DNA of 64,000 nt, taken from Diphasiastrum complanatum (lineage: Eukaryota; Streptophyta; Lycopodiopsida; Lycopodiales; Lycopodiaceae). Below the pieces are notes generated by a model that saw only the letters and a list, made by a program, of their open reading frames with translations, searched no databases and had not been told where the DNA came from. Positions 37,265 to 47,947 of the stretch are shown one piece after another. The translations under genes and the position numbers were made by a program. The first letter of the stretch is position 1, and the number at the start of each line of letters is the position of its first letter. Location: NCBI GenBank assembly GCA_029204225.1, contig CM055111.1:46312255-46376254 (forward strand), read 5' to 3'.

Positions 37265-37915
37265 TGTGAGAGATTTCAACTAGTTTAGTCTAGTTTAGTC
37301 ACATTTTGGTAAATTGTCAATAAGAGGCCAAAACTCATTTTAGACTTAGAGATAAACTTTTTGAAGTTATATTAGTTTAAAATACATTCAATAAACACTT
37401 TTCGAAAGTGTGGGAAAGTTGGTAGTCAAGTTTGAGAGAGATTCAAATTTGAGCTTTGGGTACATTGAATCTAGACCCAAAAATAGTAGGGTTTACATTT
37501 TGGAGGGAAAGCCAAGTGGCCAAATAGGGTTTGGAAACTCTATAAAAGGATGTAACTCGTGGAGAGACACATCTTCTCTCTTCTATCTCTCATTTCATCA
37601 TTATACATGGTTCTCTTTGGGTTCTACTACTCATTGGTGCACTATCTTGGTGTTATCTTGCAATTCTATGTGTAGAATGATCATTTATTGTTATTTTTGG
37701 TTCCACACGTGTGAAATACAGTAGGGTACTGTAATTGTACAGACAGAAACATATTTTATGTTTTGGTTCATGTTTGATCAATATCTCTTAGAGTTTGCAT
37801 CTCATTTTGTATGTAGATGCTGATTTTTCTACATTGGCAGGATTGTTGGTTTGCTCCTTATTGTAACCAAAGATTTGGGACATGGATTGGATCTTGAATG
37901 GTCTGAAATCCTTCA
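37265..37915 (+). repeat. 5' LTR of element B
   Basis: 651 bases, starting TGTGAGAGATTTCAACTAG and ending CCTTCA. TATA box CTCTATAAAAGG near 37540-37551; TTCCACACGTGTGAAA at 37701-37716. The preceding bases are CTATGTTG, but the matching 3' flank is lost, so no target duplication can be confirmed. Confidence 0.9.
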
Positions 37916-37917
37916 CA

Positions 37918-37929
37918 TGGTATCAGAGC
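37918..37929 (+). promoter_or_regulatory. Exact copia primer-binding site of B
   Basis: TGGTATCAGAGC, perfect complement of the initiator-Met tRNA 3' end, two bases after the LTR. Confidence 0.92.
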
Positions 37930-38518
37930 TCTTGTGTTTCAGGTTATGAAAGGATCAACCATCTTTAGCAAGGATTTGGAGGAGTTACCAATGCTAGAGC
38001 ATGCTAGATTGATCTCTACTCAAAAATCAGCATTTTTGCATGTGTAGAATTGATCTTTTGTAGGTCAAAACTCAATGTAGGGTTATATACTTGATCAATT
38101 CCGATTTCACACTTGGTTTACTGGATTTAGATGATATTTGGTGCATTAGGAAGGTCTCATTGGAGTCTACAAGAAGATATACCAAGTTTCTAGAAATTGC
38201 ATGTAGCATTTGAGATATTCAATTTTTTGTTATTTTGTCAAAACCCTAATTTTGATTAGATATCTAGTTTGTGAGGTTACTGAACTTCATTTGAGTGTAT
38301 TTCAATCTTAGGAAGTGTCAAGAATCATTAGATTGAGGATAGATCATAGGTTGATCAAGATCTCACTATTCTATGTGTTGATTTTCTAGTTAGAAGTGCC
38401 AGAAGAGATTTGAGAGGTTCCATATCTTTGTGATTTCTTCTTGAGTTCATTTTTTGACATTCAAGAGAGTGCTTTGTGCATTGGATCAGGTTGAAAGAGA
38501 AGATCAGGTCACTTCAAC

Positions 38519-41119
38519 ATGGCTACAAGTGGTGGATTTATGTTGGAGAGCAATGATAGGCTTATCTCAATCAACTATTCTACTTGGAAGGTGAGGATGG
38601 AGTCCTTATTGGAGATGAATGAGTTGATGGAGATTGTTGCATGTGTGGAGGAGGGACCTCAAGCACCTCAAGATCAAGTGAGGTATGACAAGAGAGCAAA
38701 GAAAGCTCTACACATGATTAAGATGAATGTTACCAGTGAACTTCTCAAGGAAGTTGATAAGTGCACATCATCTTTGGAGGCTTGGGAAGCTTTGAAGAAG
38801 CTTTATGAATCCAAGTCTACATCAAGAGTGCTTACTCTTAGGAGGCAAATCTTTCAAAGTTTGCAAAAGAAGGAAGAGAATACTCATGCTTTTGTTTTGA
38901 GGGTTAAAGCATTCAATGATGAGTTAGCATGTATTGATGAAAGCATTAAGGAGGTAGAACTTGTTCATGTTATACTTAATGGCTTGTTGGATGATCATGC
39001 TAATCTTGTTCAAAGTTTTGCTATTCAAAAGACTTTGCCAAGTATTATGGATTTTCAAGAGATCTTGGTGAATGAGGAGTATAGGCTTCAATCAAGAGGA
39101 GGTGGATCTACATCGACATCTCATTATGAAGAGGATGCTATGTTCATCAAAGGCAAGTTCAAGAGCAAAGGCAAAGGCAAGTGGTCTAAAGGGCAAGATC
39201 AAGGTGATACTTCCTCTTTTGGCAAAAAGAAAGATAAGTCTAAGTTGAAATGCTTTTATTGTGGAATCAAAGGGCATTTTGCAAATGAATGTTTGAAGAA
39301 GCAAAGAGATGAAGGTAGCAAGCAAATCAACTTTACTACTAATGATGAGGATCTAGGTGGTGATGATTCTCTTTTGATGTGTTCTTCAAGTCTAATATCA
39401 AGTGAAGGTGACAAAGATTCATGGTGGATTGATAGTTCCGCTAGTTCACACATGACTAGTCACAAGGAGTTCTTTACTTCTTTGGTCACTTATGATGGAG
39501 CCAAGAAAGCAATTCACATGGCCAATGGTGGTGAGTGTGTGATCGAAGGTATTGGTTCAACTCCTATTTGTCTCTCTACTAATAGGAAAGCAAGACTTGA
39601 TGGTGTTCTTTACATTCCTTCACTTTCAAAGAATTTGCTAAGTGTTGGTCAAATGATAAAGAAAGGATACATGGTAAAGTTTGGTGGTGATGCTTGTTTC
39701 ATTACAAAGGAAGAAATCTTGGTTGCTAGGGGCAATAGACAAGGTAGACTTTTCAAGCTTGATGCTTTTGTTATGGCTAACAAAAAGGATGGAATGGAAA
39801 AGGAGATTGGTCTCAACTTTCCAAAGTTACCTTTTAGCATCAATAAGATTGGTGGATCTTATGCAAAGTCTAACAAGCTTCCTTATGCTAGACCTAGGTC
39901 AAGATCTAATATGCTTCTTGGAGATGTTCATCTTTGTGCTAACTTGGCTAGTCTTGAGGATAATGATGGTGTTTCAATGGTTCTTCATGGCAAGTGCAAG
40001 CATGCAAAAGGTAAGGAAAGAGCTAACTTCATCAATGGAGGTGAAGGTTCTTCCTTGGAAAAGATTGTTGTTAATGATTTCTTTGATCATATGGAAAAGG
40101 ATGTTGCTAGGTGCATGCATGAAGGAGGTGGTTCTTCTACATTCTTTTGTTATGATTCCAAGAAAGTCATTTTTCCAGCAAGTGGAGTCACATGTCTTCA
40201 TAAAGAGAGTAGATCAAATGGTTCTATCAAGAGACTTAGTGAGGGAGATAGTCACAAGTCAAGAAGAAGAGAAGTATGTGAAGAGTTCAAAGTAGGATGT
40301 ACTTTGAATGATGTCATTGTGAATGATAGTGAGGAAGAATCATTATCATATGATTCAGTACCTAAAACATTGGATAGAAGTTCTTGTTTGAAGAGAGAGA
40401 GTACTTCAATCATCCTTATGTTGAAGGTACTAATCATTTTTTTCATGGCTTCTGATGTTTTTGAGATTTCTACTTCTTATAATGCAATCATTAAGAGGGA
40501 GTCTTATGAAGGAAAGAGCAATGGAAGATTGGTTCTTGGAAAGATCCAAGGCATGGATCTCACATCTCTTCATCAACTCAAAGGATTCTATGATTGTGAA
40601 TTGATCACTCATGATCAAGATGGCAAAAGGTTGGTTGGAGAAGACTACATGGAGCAAATCGAGAGGCAATTTCTTCAAGGCAAGGGAGATCTCATTGGTG
40701 AGCCTATTGAGGTTTGTTATAGACTCAAGAGGACTGGATATATTAGGTTTGATACTCATCTTCACCTACTCTACTTCATGTTGGATGGAAAGTTTGGAAT
40801 CTATCTTTTGATTTATGATGGTGACATTGGTGACATTGTTTTCACTAACCTTTGTGGAAATTCGAGATCAAGCATTGATGAGTTCTTGTTGGATATTGAT
40901 CATATGTTTGAGAGGGAGTATTTCCAGAGGTTCAGGTCTGAAGATATTCATATCTTTGATATCTTTGATGATCAAGAGAAAGGTAAGCAAGTGGAAGCGA
41001 CTCACTTTGCTTTACTCACATGTTTTGGAGAATTTTCTTGTGTAGATGATGCTATGCAAGTGGATAATGGTTCTCATGGTTTTCATACTGGAAAAGCAAG
41101 TAATGGATCCTTTGTTTAA
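38519..41119 (+). CDS. ORF1 of element B: Gag, protease-like region and unknown C-terminal region
   Basis: Uninterrupted 866-residue frame. Residues ~1-200 are copia Gag (NYSTWKVRMES; MIKMNVTSELLKEV; FVLRVKAFNDELACI), followed by a Lys-rich linker and a perfect CCHC knuckle CFYCGIKGHFANEC (245-258). A protease-like part follows: WWIDSSASSHMTSH with D305-S-S where the catalytic loop should be D-S/T-G, then IEGIGSTPICL and LYIPSLSKNLLSVGQM to about residue 420. From ~424 to 866 nothing resembles the pre-integrase, integrase or RT of A; visible features are a basic PYARPRSRS stretch, a hydrophobic segment at ~629-648 (LMLKVLIIFFMASDVF), and Asp/Phe-rich motifs near the end (FDIFDDQEKGKQ). Coding through 440 codons without a stop argues for selection or youth. 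ATG 38519 matches the Gag start of the relatives. The function of the C-terminal half is unknown. Confidence 0.85.
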   Translation: MATSGGFMLESNDRLISINYSTWKVRMESLLEMNELMEIVACVEEGPQAPQDQVRYDKRAKKALHMIKMNVTSELLKEVDKCTSSLEAWEALKKLYESKSTSRVLTLRRQIFQSLQKKEENTHAFVLRVKAFNDELACIDESIKEVELVHVILNGLLDDHANLVQSFAIQKTLPSIMDFQEILVNEEYRLQSRGGGSTSTSHYEEDAMFIKGKFKSKGKGKWSKGQDQGDTSSFGKKKDKSKLKCFYCGIKGHFANECLKKQRDEGSKQINFTTNDEDLGGDDSLLMCSSSLISSEGDKDSWWIDSSASSHMTSHKEFFTSLVTYDGAKKAIHMANGGECVIEGIGSTPICLSTNRKARLDGVLYIPSLSKNLLSVGQMIKKGYMVKFGGDACFITKEEILVARGNRQGRLFKLDAFVMANKKDGMEKEIGLNFPKLPFSINKIGGSYAKSNKLPYARPRSRSNMLLGDVHLCANLASLEDNDGVSMVLHGKCKHAKGKERANFINGGEGSSLEKIVVNDFFDHMEKDVARCMHEGGGSSTFFCYDSKKVIFPASGVTCLHKESRSNGSIKRLSEGDSHKSRRREVCEEFKVGCTLNDVIVNDSEEESLSYDSVPKTLDRSSCLKRESTSIILMLKVLIIFFMASDVFEISTSYNAIIKRESYEGKSNGRLVLGKIQGMDLTSLHQLKGFYDCELITHDQDGKRLVGEDYMEQIERQFLQGKGDLIGEPIEVCYRLKRTGYIRFDTHLHLLYFMLDGKFGIYLLIYDGDIGDIVFTNLCGNSRSSIDEFLLDIDHMFEREYFQRFRSEDIHIFDIFDDQEKGKQVEATHFALLTCFGEFSCVDDAMQVDNGSHGFHTGKASNGSFV

Positions 41120-41245
41120 TGACTTTGATGGTCAAGAGGAAGATCAAGAGGTTGGTCTCAAAGGGCTTCAACAACACAAAAGGAAAGGTGGCAATTTGGA
41201 GCTAGTCAAGAGCATCAAAGGAAGGTTTTTTTTGGCAAAGATGTT

Positions 41246-41923
41246 ATGGATCTGTTTTTGCAGCTTATTGAAGACTCAAGTAAGGTCAAAGGAGCAGCAA
41301 GGAAGTGTTGTTCAAGTTTACTTTTCTTGTTCTATCTCATGTTTGAGCTATTTCATGTGAATGTGTGCAAATTGTCAAGATATGGACAAACTAGCTACAT
41401 TGTCTTGCAATATCTTATTGTTGAAGTTGTACTAGCATTCTTGGCTGGTTTTGCTGATGGAAATGAAGCTATTGGAGGTTCATTATGTCACTCATTCATG
41501 GCCAAGTCATCAAGTGTTGATGATATCTTGTGGCAAGATGGAGATGGAGGCTCATTCATGGAGTTTTATGGTGAAGACATATCAAGAAAGGACAAAGTTG
41601 GAGGAGACAAGCAAGCAAATGGTCATCACTCACATTTATTGTTTGGTTGCTGTAATTTTTCAGAGAGTTCAATGTTTCAAACATGGAGGAATCATTTCAT
41701 TCACATTCTATTTGGTTCTTCATGTTCTAGTTATATCTTGATGTGTAAAATTGATGTAAGAAATAGTGAAGCATCCAATTTGGACACTATTCTATATATC
41801 AATTATGAAAGATACTTTAGAACCTTAGAAAGAAGATCTATACTTAGTATGGAGATCATTCTAAAGTTGGATCAAAGTTCTATTGTCAAAACTATGCCAA
41901 AACTAGTTGAAGAGGGAGTGTGA
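41246..41923 (+). CDS. ORF2 of element B: small protein with hydrophobic segments
   Basis: 225 residues, in the same frame as ORF1 and separated from its TAA (41117) by two more stops and ~110 bases. Two hydrophobic stretches (SLLFLFYLMFELFHV, residues ~24-38; YIVLQYLIVEVVLAFLAGF, ~51-69) could be membrane segments. The rest is polar with GDKQANGHH. The last codons read through the polypurine tract and the stop TGA lies in the LTR (41921-41923). Position between pol-less ORF1 and PPT recalls the env-like ORFs of some copia lineages, but there is no sequence evidence for that. The alternative frame from 41046 bridges the two ORFs up to an eight-T run at ~41227, so ORF1 and ORF2 may once have been one frame. 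Confidence 0.5.
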   Translation: MDLFLQLIEDSSKVKGAARKCCSSLLFLFYLMFELFHVNVCKLSRYGQTSYIVLQYLIVEVVLAFLAGFADGNEAIGGSLCHSFMAKSSSVDDILWQDGDGGSFMEFYGEDISRKDKVGGDKQANGHHSHLLFGCCNFSESSMFQTWRNHFIHILFGSSCSSYILMCKIDVRNSEASNLDTILYINYERYFRTLERRSILSMEIILKLDQSSIVKTMPKLVEEGV

Positions 41924-42421
41924 GAGATTTCAACTAGTTTAGTCTAGTTTAGTTACATTTTGGTAAATTGTCAATAAGAGGCCAAAACTCATTTTAGACT
42001 TAGAGATAAACTTTTTGAAGTTATATTAGTTCAAAATACATTCAATAAACACTTTTGGAAAGTGTGGGAAAGTTGGTAGTCAAGTTTGAGAGAGATTCAA
42101 ATTTGAACTTTGGGTACATTGAATCTAGACCCAAAAATAGTAGGGTTTACATTTTGGAGGGAAAGCCAAGTGGCCAAATAGGGTTTGAAAACTCTATAAA
42201 AGGATGTAACTCGTGGAGAGACACATCTTCTCTCTTCTATCTCTCATTTCATCACTATACATGGTTCTCTTTGGGTTCTACTACTCATTGGTGCACTATC
42301 TTGGTGTTATCTTGCAATTCTATGTGTAGAATGATCATTTATTGCTATTTTCGGTTCCACACATGTGAAATACAGTAGGGTACTATAATTGTACGGACAA
42401 AAAACATATTTTATGTTTTGG
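41911..42421 (+). repeat. Polypurine tract and 3' LTR of B (truncated)
   Basis: PPT AGAGGGAG, then an LTR copy from 41919 matching the 5' LTR up to TTTTATGTTTTGG. The TATA box is conserved (~42190-42205). The palindrome is mutated to CACACATGTG. At 42422 unrelated sequence starts. Confidence 0.9.
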
Positions 42422-45400
42422 TATGAGAGATTGAGGAGTCAGATATAAAATATGGTGACTTTTGGATGTGCTGGTCTGATGTAACTTTAGTTATAATTTA
42501 GAGGCTTGTCAGATCTTCTGTTGATTACAACCTCAAATGTACTTGGTCATGAATGGATATGTCTCAGACTGTTTTGTCTTTGACTGAATCTTATATCAGA
42601 ATCTATTTAGCAATATGAGATCCTGTATTGATTTTTTCTCAGATATGATTGGACTCATAGGATATGATTTAGATGTCAAATCAATCACGAAAATATGAGT
42701 GATTGTGAGGAACTCAATTAGCTCATCAGATGTATTCTGAAGCTTGTCAGATGCAAACTATGGGATACAAAATGCAATAGAATGCACTACAGGATGTAGG
42801 ATGTCGGATGCAAAATTATCGGATGCAAATGAAGGTGGATATGTCGGATGAAAACTGGAGATGGTTTGTCGGATGCAAGATAGGTGTTAGACGAAAACGG
42901 ACGGATGCAAAAGCAAGTCGGAAAAAAATAAACGTGGTCGAAAAAAATACACCGGGTCGAAAAAATAATCTTGATCGAAAAAAATACTCGGGGTCGGAAA
43001 ATCAAGCAGGTCGAAAAATCAACAGGTCGAAAAATAAAGATGGTCGAAAAATCAATGTGGGTCGAAAAGACAAGTGGGTCGAAAAAACAGTGGGTCGAAA
43101 AATAAGGTGGGTCGAAAAACCAAGTGGGTCAAAAAATAAAGATGGTCGAAAAATCAATGTGGGTCGAAATGACAAGTGGGTCAAAAAATAGTGGGTCGAA
43201 AAATAAGGTGCGTCGAAAAACCAAAATCGATAAAAAAAACTGACAATGGCTCAAAAAATTAAAAGAAATCGAAAAAATTATAAGTTATCGAAAACTCAAG
43301 AGCTCGAAAATATAAGGGCTCAAAAAAATAAACTTGAAAAAAGCAAAAAATTGAAAAACTCAAAAAAAAATATCGTAAATTCGAAAATTTGAAAAACTCA
43401 AAAAATATCTCGAAAAATTCGAAAATTTGAAAAACTTGAAAAAAATCTCGTAAAATTCAAAAATTTTAAAAAATTGAAATTTTTTAACAAATCTGAAAAT
43501 TGGAAAAATTTGAAAACTCCGAATAACTCAACAAAATTTCAAAAAAAATTCGAGAAACTCGAAAAGTGTGAAAATATTGAGAAAAACTCGAAAAGTTTAA
43601 AAAATCCGAAAAACTTGAAAATTTTGAAAAACGTCGGATGCAATTTAGATGGCGTCAGATTGATCTAGATGGTTGTCGGATACAAACTCGAAAAAAAATG
43701 TTAGATGCAAGATTTCAAAAATCTCAAAAAAATACAAAAAACTCGAAAAACCCGACAATCAAGAAATCCTCATAAATATTTAGATTCATATGATTTTTCA
43801 ATCTTAACTTTCTGGAATCCAAAACCGTACTTAATCATTTATAGGATACTGGAGTATATGTCTAACATAACTCAAGAAAAATAAGAATCATTCCAAAATC
43901 TTTCCCAACAGGAAAACACGGAATTTTAGGAACGTTCTCCTAACATGATTGTCCGACAAAAGTGCTAGATTTCCAAGTTCTATATACCATTGGTAATTAA
44001 AGATGAACACATACGAAAATGAAAATCATCTTCAACTACAAAACTTTAGATTACAATCTAGAATCAAATCTAGTTATCCAAATCTTGTTGAATATCAATT
44101 CAGTTGTTATTCTTGGATTCATTATGATTCGTTATCCATTTGAGCTCTCTGGGATACAATCATCAATGAGCTGCATTTGATCATATGCTTATGTTCGCCG
44201 ACTAGATTAAGTGCACCGGATTAACCTTAGTAACTAGGACTACACAGTAGATTCGAACAAGATTAATCGTGCACATATGAGAATAATCTCACTATGACCC
44301 AGTACATAAACACATTCTTACTTGGCTCCAGAATTCACATATGTTACTCACATATCTCACTGAGATCTTGTAACTCAGCTACAAAATATTTCTATTTCTC
44401 ATGAGTAAATAACATATCCGAAAAATCTCTGAGACGAATAACATTCACTCTCAACAGTTTTTCAATCCAACTTATCTCTAATTACATGATTTCTCCCACT
44501 CAATCAACCCCTCTCTGATCCTAGTACTTAGACTAAGATTAGGTTGTTCCAATACAAAACTCTCAGACTTAAATTTTGATCAAACTTACTTCTATTCCAA
44601 TCAAAATGGAATTAGTAACTTTTGACCTTTTACTGTACTACTTAAAGATAATGATTTAAATTCCAAACTTGTTCCAGATTGTCCACACAATCCCAAGAGA
44701 ATTTTTCTTATTCGAAAAGTTCCAATTAGGCATCTTACTCTGAATCTATCCGAAATTACTTTTAGAAAAAATCTCATTTCTATACTACAGCTGGTTCTTT
44801 ACAAAAACTATGCAACCACAGATTTCCCAATAGAAATTTATACCATCCACCACTTCATCCTATCAATTTCAATAAAAGTTAACTGGAAAGATGATATTTG
44901 AAAATATCCAAATCCAAAAAAAATTAGTAATAAGTGCTTCCACAAAAGGATTCACTTCATTACAAATAGGACTTCTCCTTCAAATATTTTCAATCTGAGT
45001 GATAGAAGCTACTATTCCATCGAAATCCATTTATGCAATAGAGATATTCTAGTTTTAAGAATTTGAAACATTTTAACCTTAGAATTATCTGAATTCCAAG
45101 TCCATTCCCACAAGTAGTACTTTATATGACATACTAGTCTTTTAGAAGAATAACTTCATGCTGGAAAGAATCATATAAACAGTCTGATATCTTATAAGAA
45201 ACTATTAAAAAGTAAAGGATTAATTTAAAAAGCGATAAATAGATTTGAGGGCTTGTGATTTTGTAAATAATGAGATATCACATAGGGATCTAGATTAAGC
45301 CTCAAGATTTTCCAAAATACCCCACATTTAACCAAATGGTTTTTCTTTTTTCCCATATCGCGACTAGGTACTGTAACACACCATTGATCATTAGATCTTT

Positions 45401-46366
45401 ACAATCCTAGAATTTTCTTTCCAAAATTACTGATGTCCCATACCATCAGCTTTTCGTTCCTGAGAACCCTTAACTATCTTATCTGATATTCTAGATATCC
45501 ATTGCTCATCTAACTATCTTATAATCACTATAGGATATTATCTCTTGTTCCCAAAACTGGAGAATCCATTTATTTGGATGATTGCCATGCCTATCAGATG
45601 GATACCACAAATCCACATCTGATTATGTGACTTAAACAGAAGAATTAACATGGTTCACTATTACACCCTGAACCTTTCTGGTTATTGACAAACTTCAAAA
45701 CCCTACTGATGCATCAAATCTAGGGACAAGCTTTTGTCAACTAACAGATTCAATGTAATCCACGTATCAGATTCCACTTTTAACATCACAATTGACATCC
45801 AAAACTGCGGATAACTCAATGGTTACAAAGATATCAGTTACAAATTCAACTGAATGAATTCTAACTAGGAAATTAATAACCAGTATTAAGCAATTATTTA
45901 TAGGGATTACCAAAATCCTAACTGCGAAATATATATCTAAATCACACTTACTACCTCTGATGTCCACTCTTCTTCCCTCCTTAGAATTTTCAGTTCCCTG
46001 AAAATCTATTTCAACTAAGGTACCAAGAAGACGTAACGACATTAGTAAGTGTTTAAAAATTAATTACAGTAGGAAAAAAACCAAAACAATTTCATTTCTG
46101 TCCTATACCTGGGCTAAATATCTGATATAAAAGTTCCTTTACATGTATGTGAAACCGTACTAGTATGATCTTTTGAATATAATTCACCATAGGATTTTAC
46201 TGGAAATGAAATCAGTTATGTAATTTCTATGGTTACAAATTTTTCAAAAAAATTGGACTATTTTTCCTTTTTATTGACTGGTTTAGCATTACTCCGTTAA
46301 TATTGACAAAACCTATCCAAACATAGAATATAAAATCACATGAATGGAAATCCCACCAATAGGATT
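42422..46366. other. Anonymous AT-rich DNA with minisatellite
   Basis: About 3.9 kb without a supportable gene. The first part (42780-43750) is a low-complexity field of GTCGGATGCAA and GGTCGAAAAA-type repeats described separately. The rest (43750-46366) has stops in all frames every few dozen codons and no repeat I could align. Confidence 0.5.
42930..43650. repeat. GGTCGAAAAA minisatellite with 102-base higher-order repeat
   Basis: A degenerate tandem array of 10-20-base units built on GGTCGAAAAA. At its core, two 102-base units are clear: AATAAAGATGGTCGAAAAAT at about 43034 recurs at about 43136 with the same series of units between (AATGTGGGTCGAAA, CAAGTGGGTC, AGTGGGTCGAAAAATAAGG). Right of 43250 the units lose the GG and become TCGAAAA/CTCAAAAA. 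Open frames crossing it are artefacts. Confidence 0.85.
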
Positions 46367-47188
46367 TCAGTAATTCTTGAACCATATCCTGTCAGATTTA
46401 CTGTAACATGAAAATCCACCGTGTCGCTTCTCCACAATGCCTAGAGGACATCGCATTGTCAATCTTCCTCTCCATTTTGTCTTGTTTGCAACACCAAAAG
46501 TCTGTAAATTGCTACACATTTTGTTCTCACAGACGAAAGCCCCCCCCACAGTAAGACATTCTAACATCACCAGCAAAACTAGAAATAGTTGTTGTTACAT
46601 AACCCATGGGTGACCATCCTTGTTCTGCTCCATTCCGGCCATTGAACCTTCTTTCTCCGAAACACTTGGCAATTGAAAGATGGAGTCACCATCGTACTTG
46701 ACAGGAAGCTCATTCACATTGAAAATATTTTTTACCCCTTGACTAAGCTTTCGTAATTTGCTATTGTCGGGTAGAAAATTGACCAATTCCATTATAGGCC
46801 TTGTAGAAGACACCAGACCATTTGGACTAGACAATTGTTGGACAACAAATGAGGGCTGCTAGACAAGCTCTCAATGAGAGACATGTCCTCCTCCAAATCC
46901 TCTTTTTCAACTGAACCTTGATCTTTGACAATCAAGTTGTATAGAAATACTGGTGCTCAGGCTATGCTCCACAACAAAGATTCTAGTAGAACCGATTTCC
47001 AATGTTTCACAAGGAACCAAAATCAGAGTACTCATTGACATGTGACTTACTGAGTGGTAAGCATGAAATTTTTGATTTTCCAAAGAAAAATGAGAGATGA
47101 TCACATCGTCGGTTATCCTTGTGCTATCTCCATCTTCTCCTTCATAGAAGAACTTTGAGTCACGACACATAATCTTTACAGTTGCCAT
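46367..47188 (-). pseudogene. Decayed open frame of unknown identity
   Basis: One minus-strand frame from ATG 47188 to 46367 is protein-like but carries four or five stops (46907, two near 46870, 46595). Segments read MCRDSKFFYEGEDGDSTRI, SHMSMSTLILVPCETLEIGS, NFLPDNSKLRKLSQGVKNIF and VANKTKWRGRLTMRCPLGIV. I do not recognise a family. It could be a gene relic, exons mis-joined across introns, or chance. Confidence 0.3.
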
Positions 47189-47888
47189 CGAACGCTATAA
47201 AAAATTTAGTAAGTGAAACTCTACGAAGCTGCTCAATCAATCTCAAAAGAAAAACAACCATTGTGAAGAATGGCACTTCTCTACAAACCAATTCTAATAT
47301 GAAAATGACGAGCTCCACATGATGGGCTATTCGAGATGTCAAGTAGTATGACATCAATTTACCAATGTAATGATAGAGGCCTATTACGTCAAAGTATGCC
47401 TACTAGAAAATGGTTACAGAGGCTATTAAAGTATTTGTAAACATCATTAAATAGCCTACAATCATGAAAGGATGTGTTTATGATACTGACGTAATTGAAT
47501 GGAGCAGTGCACATAGAATTGGCATAGTCCTACAACCAACCGACTGGTTTAACTTAGCTTAAAAGGATGTGGTAGGAACTTGGAGGTTGGAAAACGAAAA
47601 AACTGACTTGGAAAAAAAAGAAATTGTATGAGATCAACCGACTTGGAAAAAAAGAGCGTGGGCACCGAAGTGAAGTAACATTAAGATGCACTTAAAAAAT
47701 TTAAAATCTCTCACGTGAGAAACCATGTGTCATTCCTTTTGCATTAATAACATTAAAAGTAGTTGCGCCTGCTCGCAAAGGCCATGCCTAAATATTGAAT
47801 GGGATAAACTTAGGCACGAAGGCACGTACTCATGTAGTTAGGTAGGAACTTAAGAACACACTTAGTCACTTGAAAAAGAGAGAGGCCA

Positions 47889-47947
<59 letters not shown>

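Larger units (their letters stand above)
37265..42421 (+). mobile_element. Non-autonomous copia-like element B
   Basis: LTR 37265-37915, exact PBS 37918-37929, leader, ORF1 (866 codons), ORF2, polypurine tract AGAGGGAG (41911-41918) and 3' LTR 41919-42421. The 3' LTR lacks its last ~150 bases. Over the ~500 bases they share, I count about 12 substitutions, mostly transitions, and one small indel (about 2-3%), so B is the youngest-looking element in the window. It encodes Gag and a protease-like region but no integrase, RT or RNase H anywhere between the LTRs. This fits a non-autonomous derivative mobilised in trans by a relative. The Gag is of the same lineage as A, I and J. Confidence 0.88.

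Noticed and set aside
39780-41119. C-terminal half of B ORF1 as a frameshifted integrase or RT
   Set aside because: I looked for HRRLGH, CEAC, DGGGEY, NGV.ERKN, LYGLKQ and YVDD in the other frames of this stretch and found none.
42808-43191. 127-codon Lys/Arg-rich open frame
   Set aside because: Generated by the GGTCGAAAAA minisatellite; the repeat period, not a coding constraint, explains it.
42930-43250. CRISPR-like array of short repeats
   Set aside because: Units are directly tandem, variable in length and lack unique spacers; eukaryotic minisatellite.
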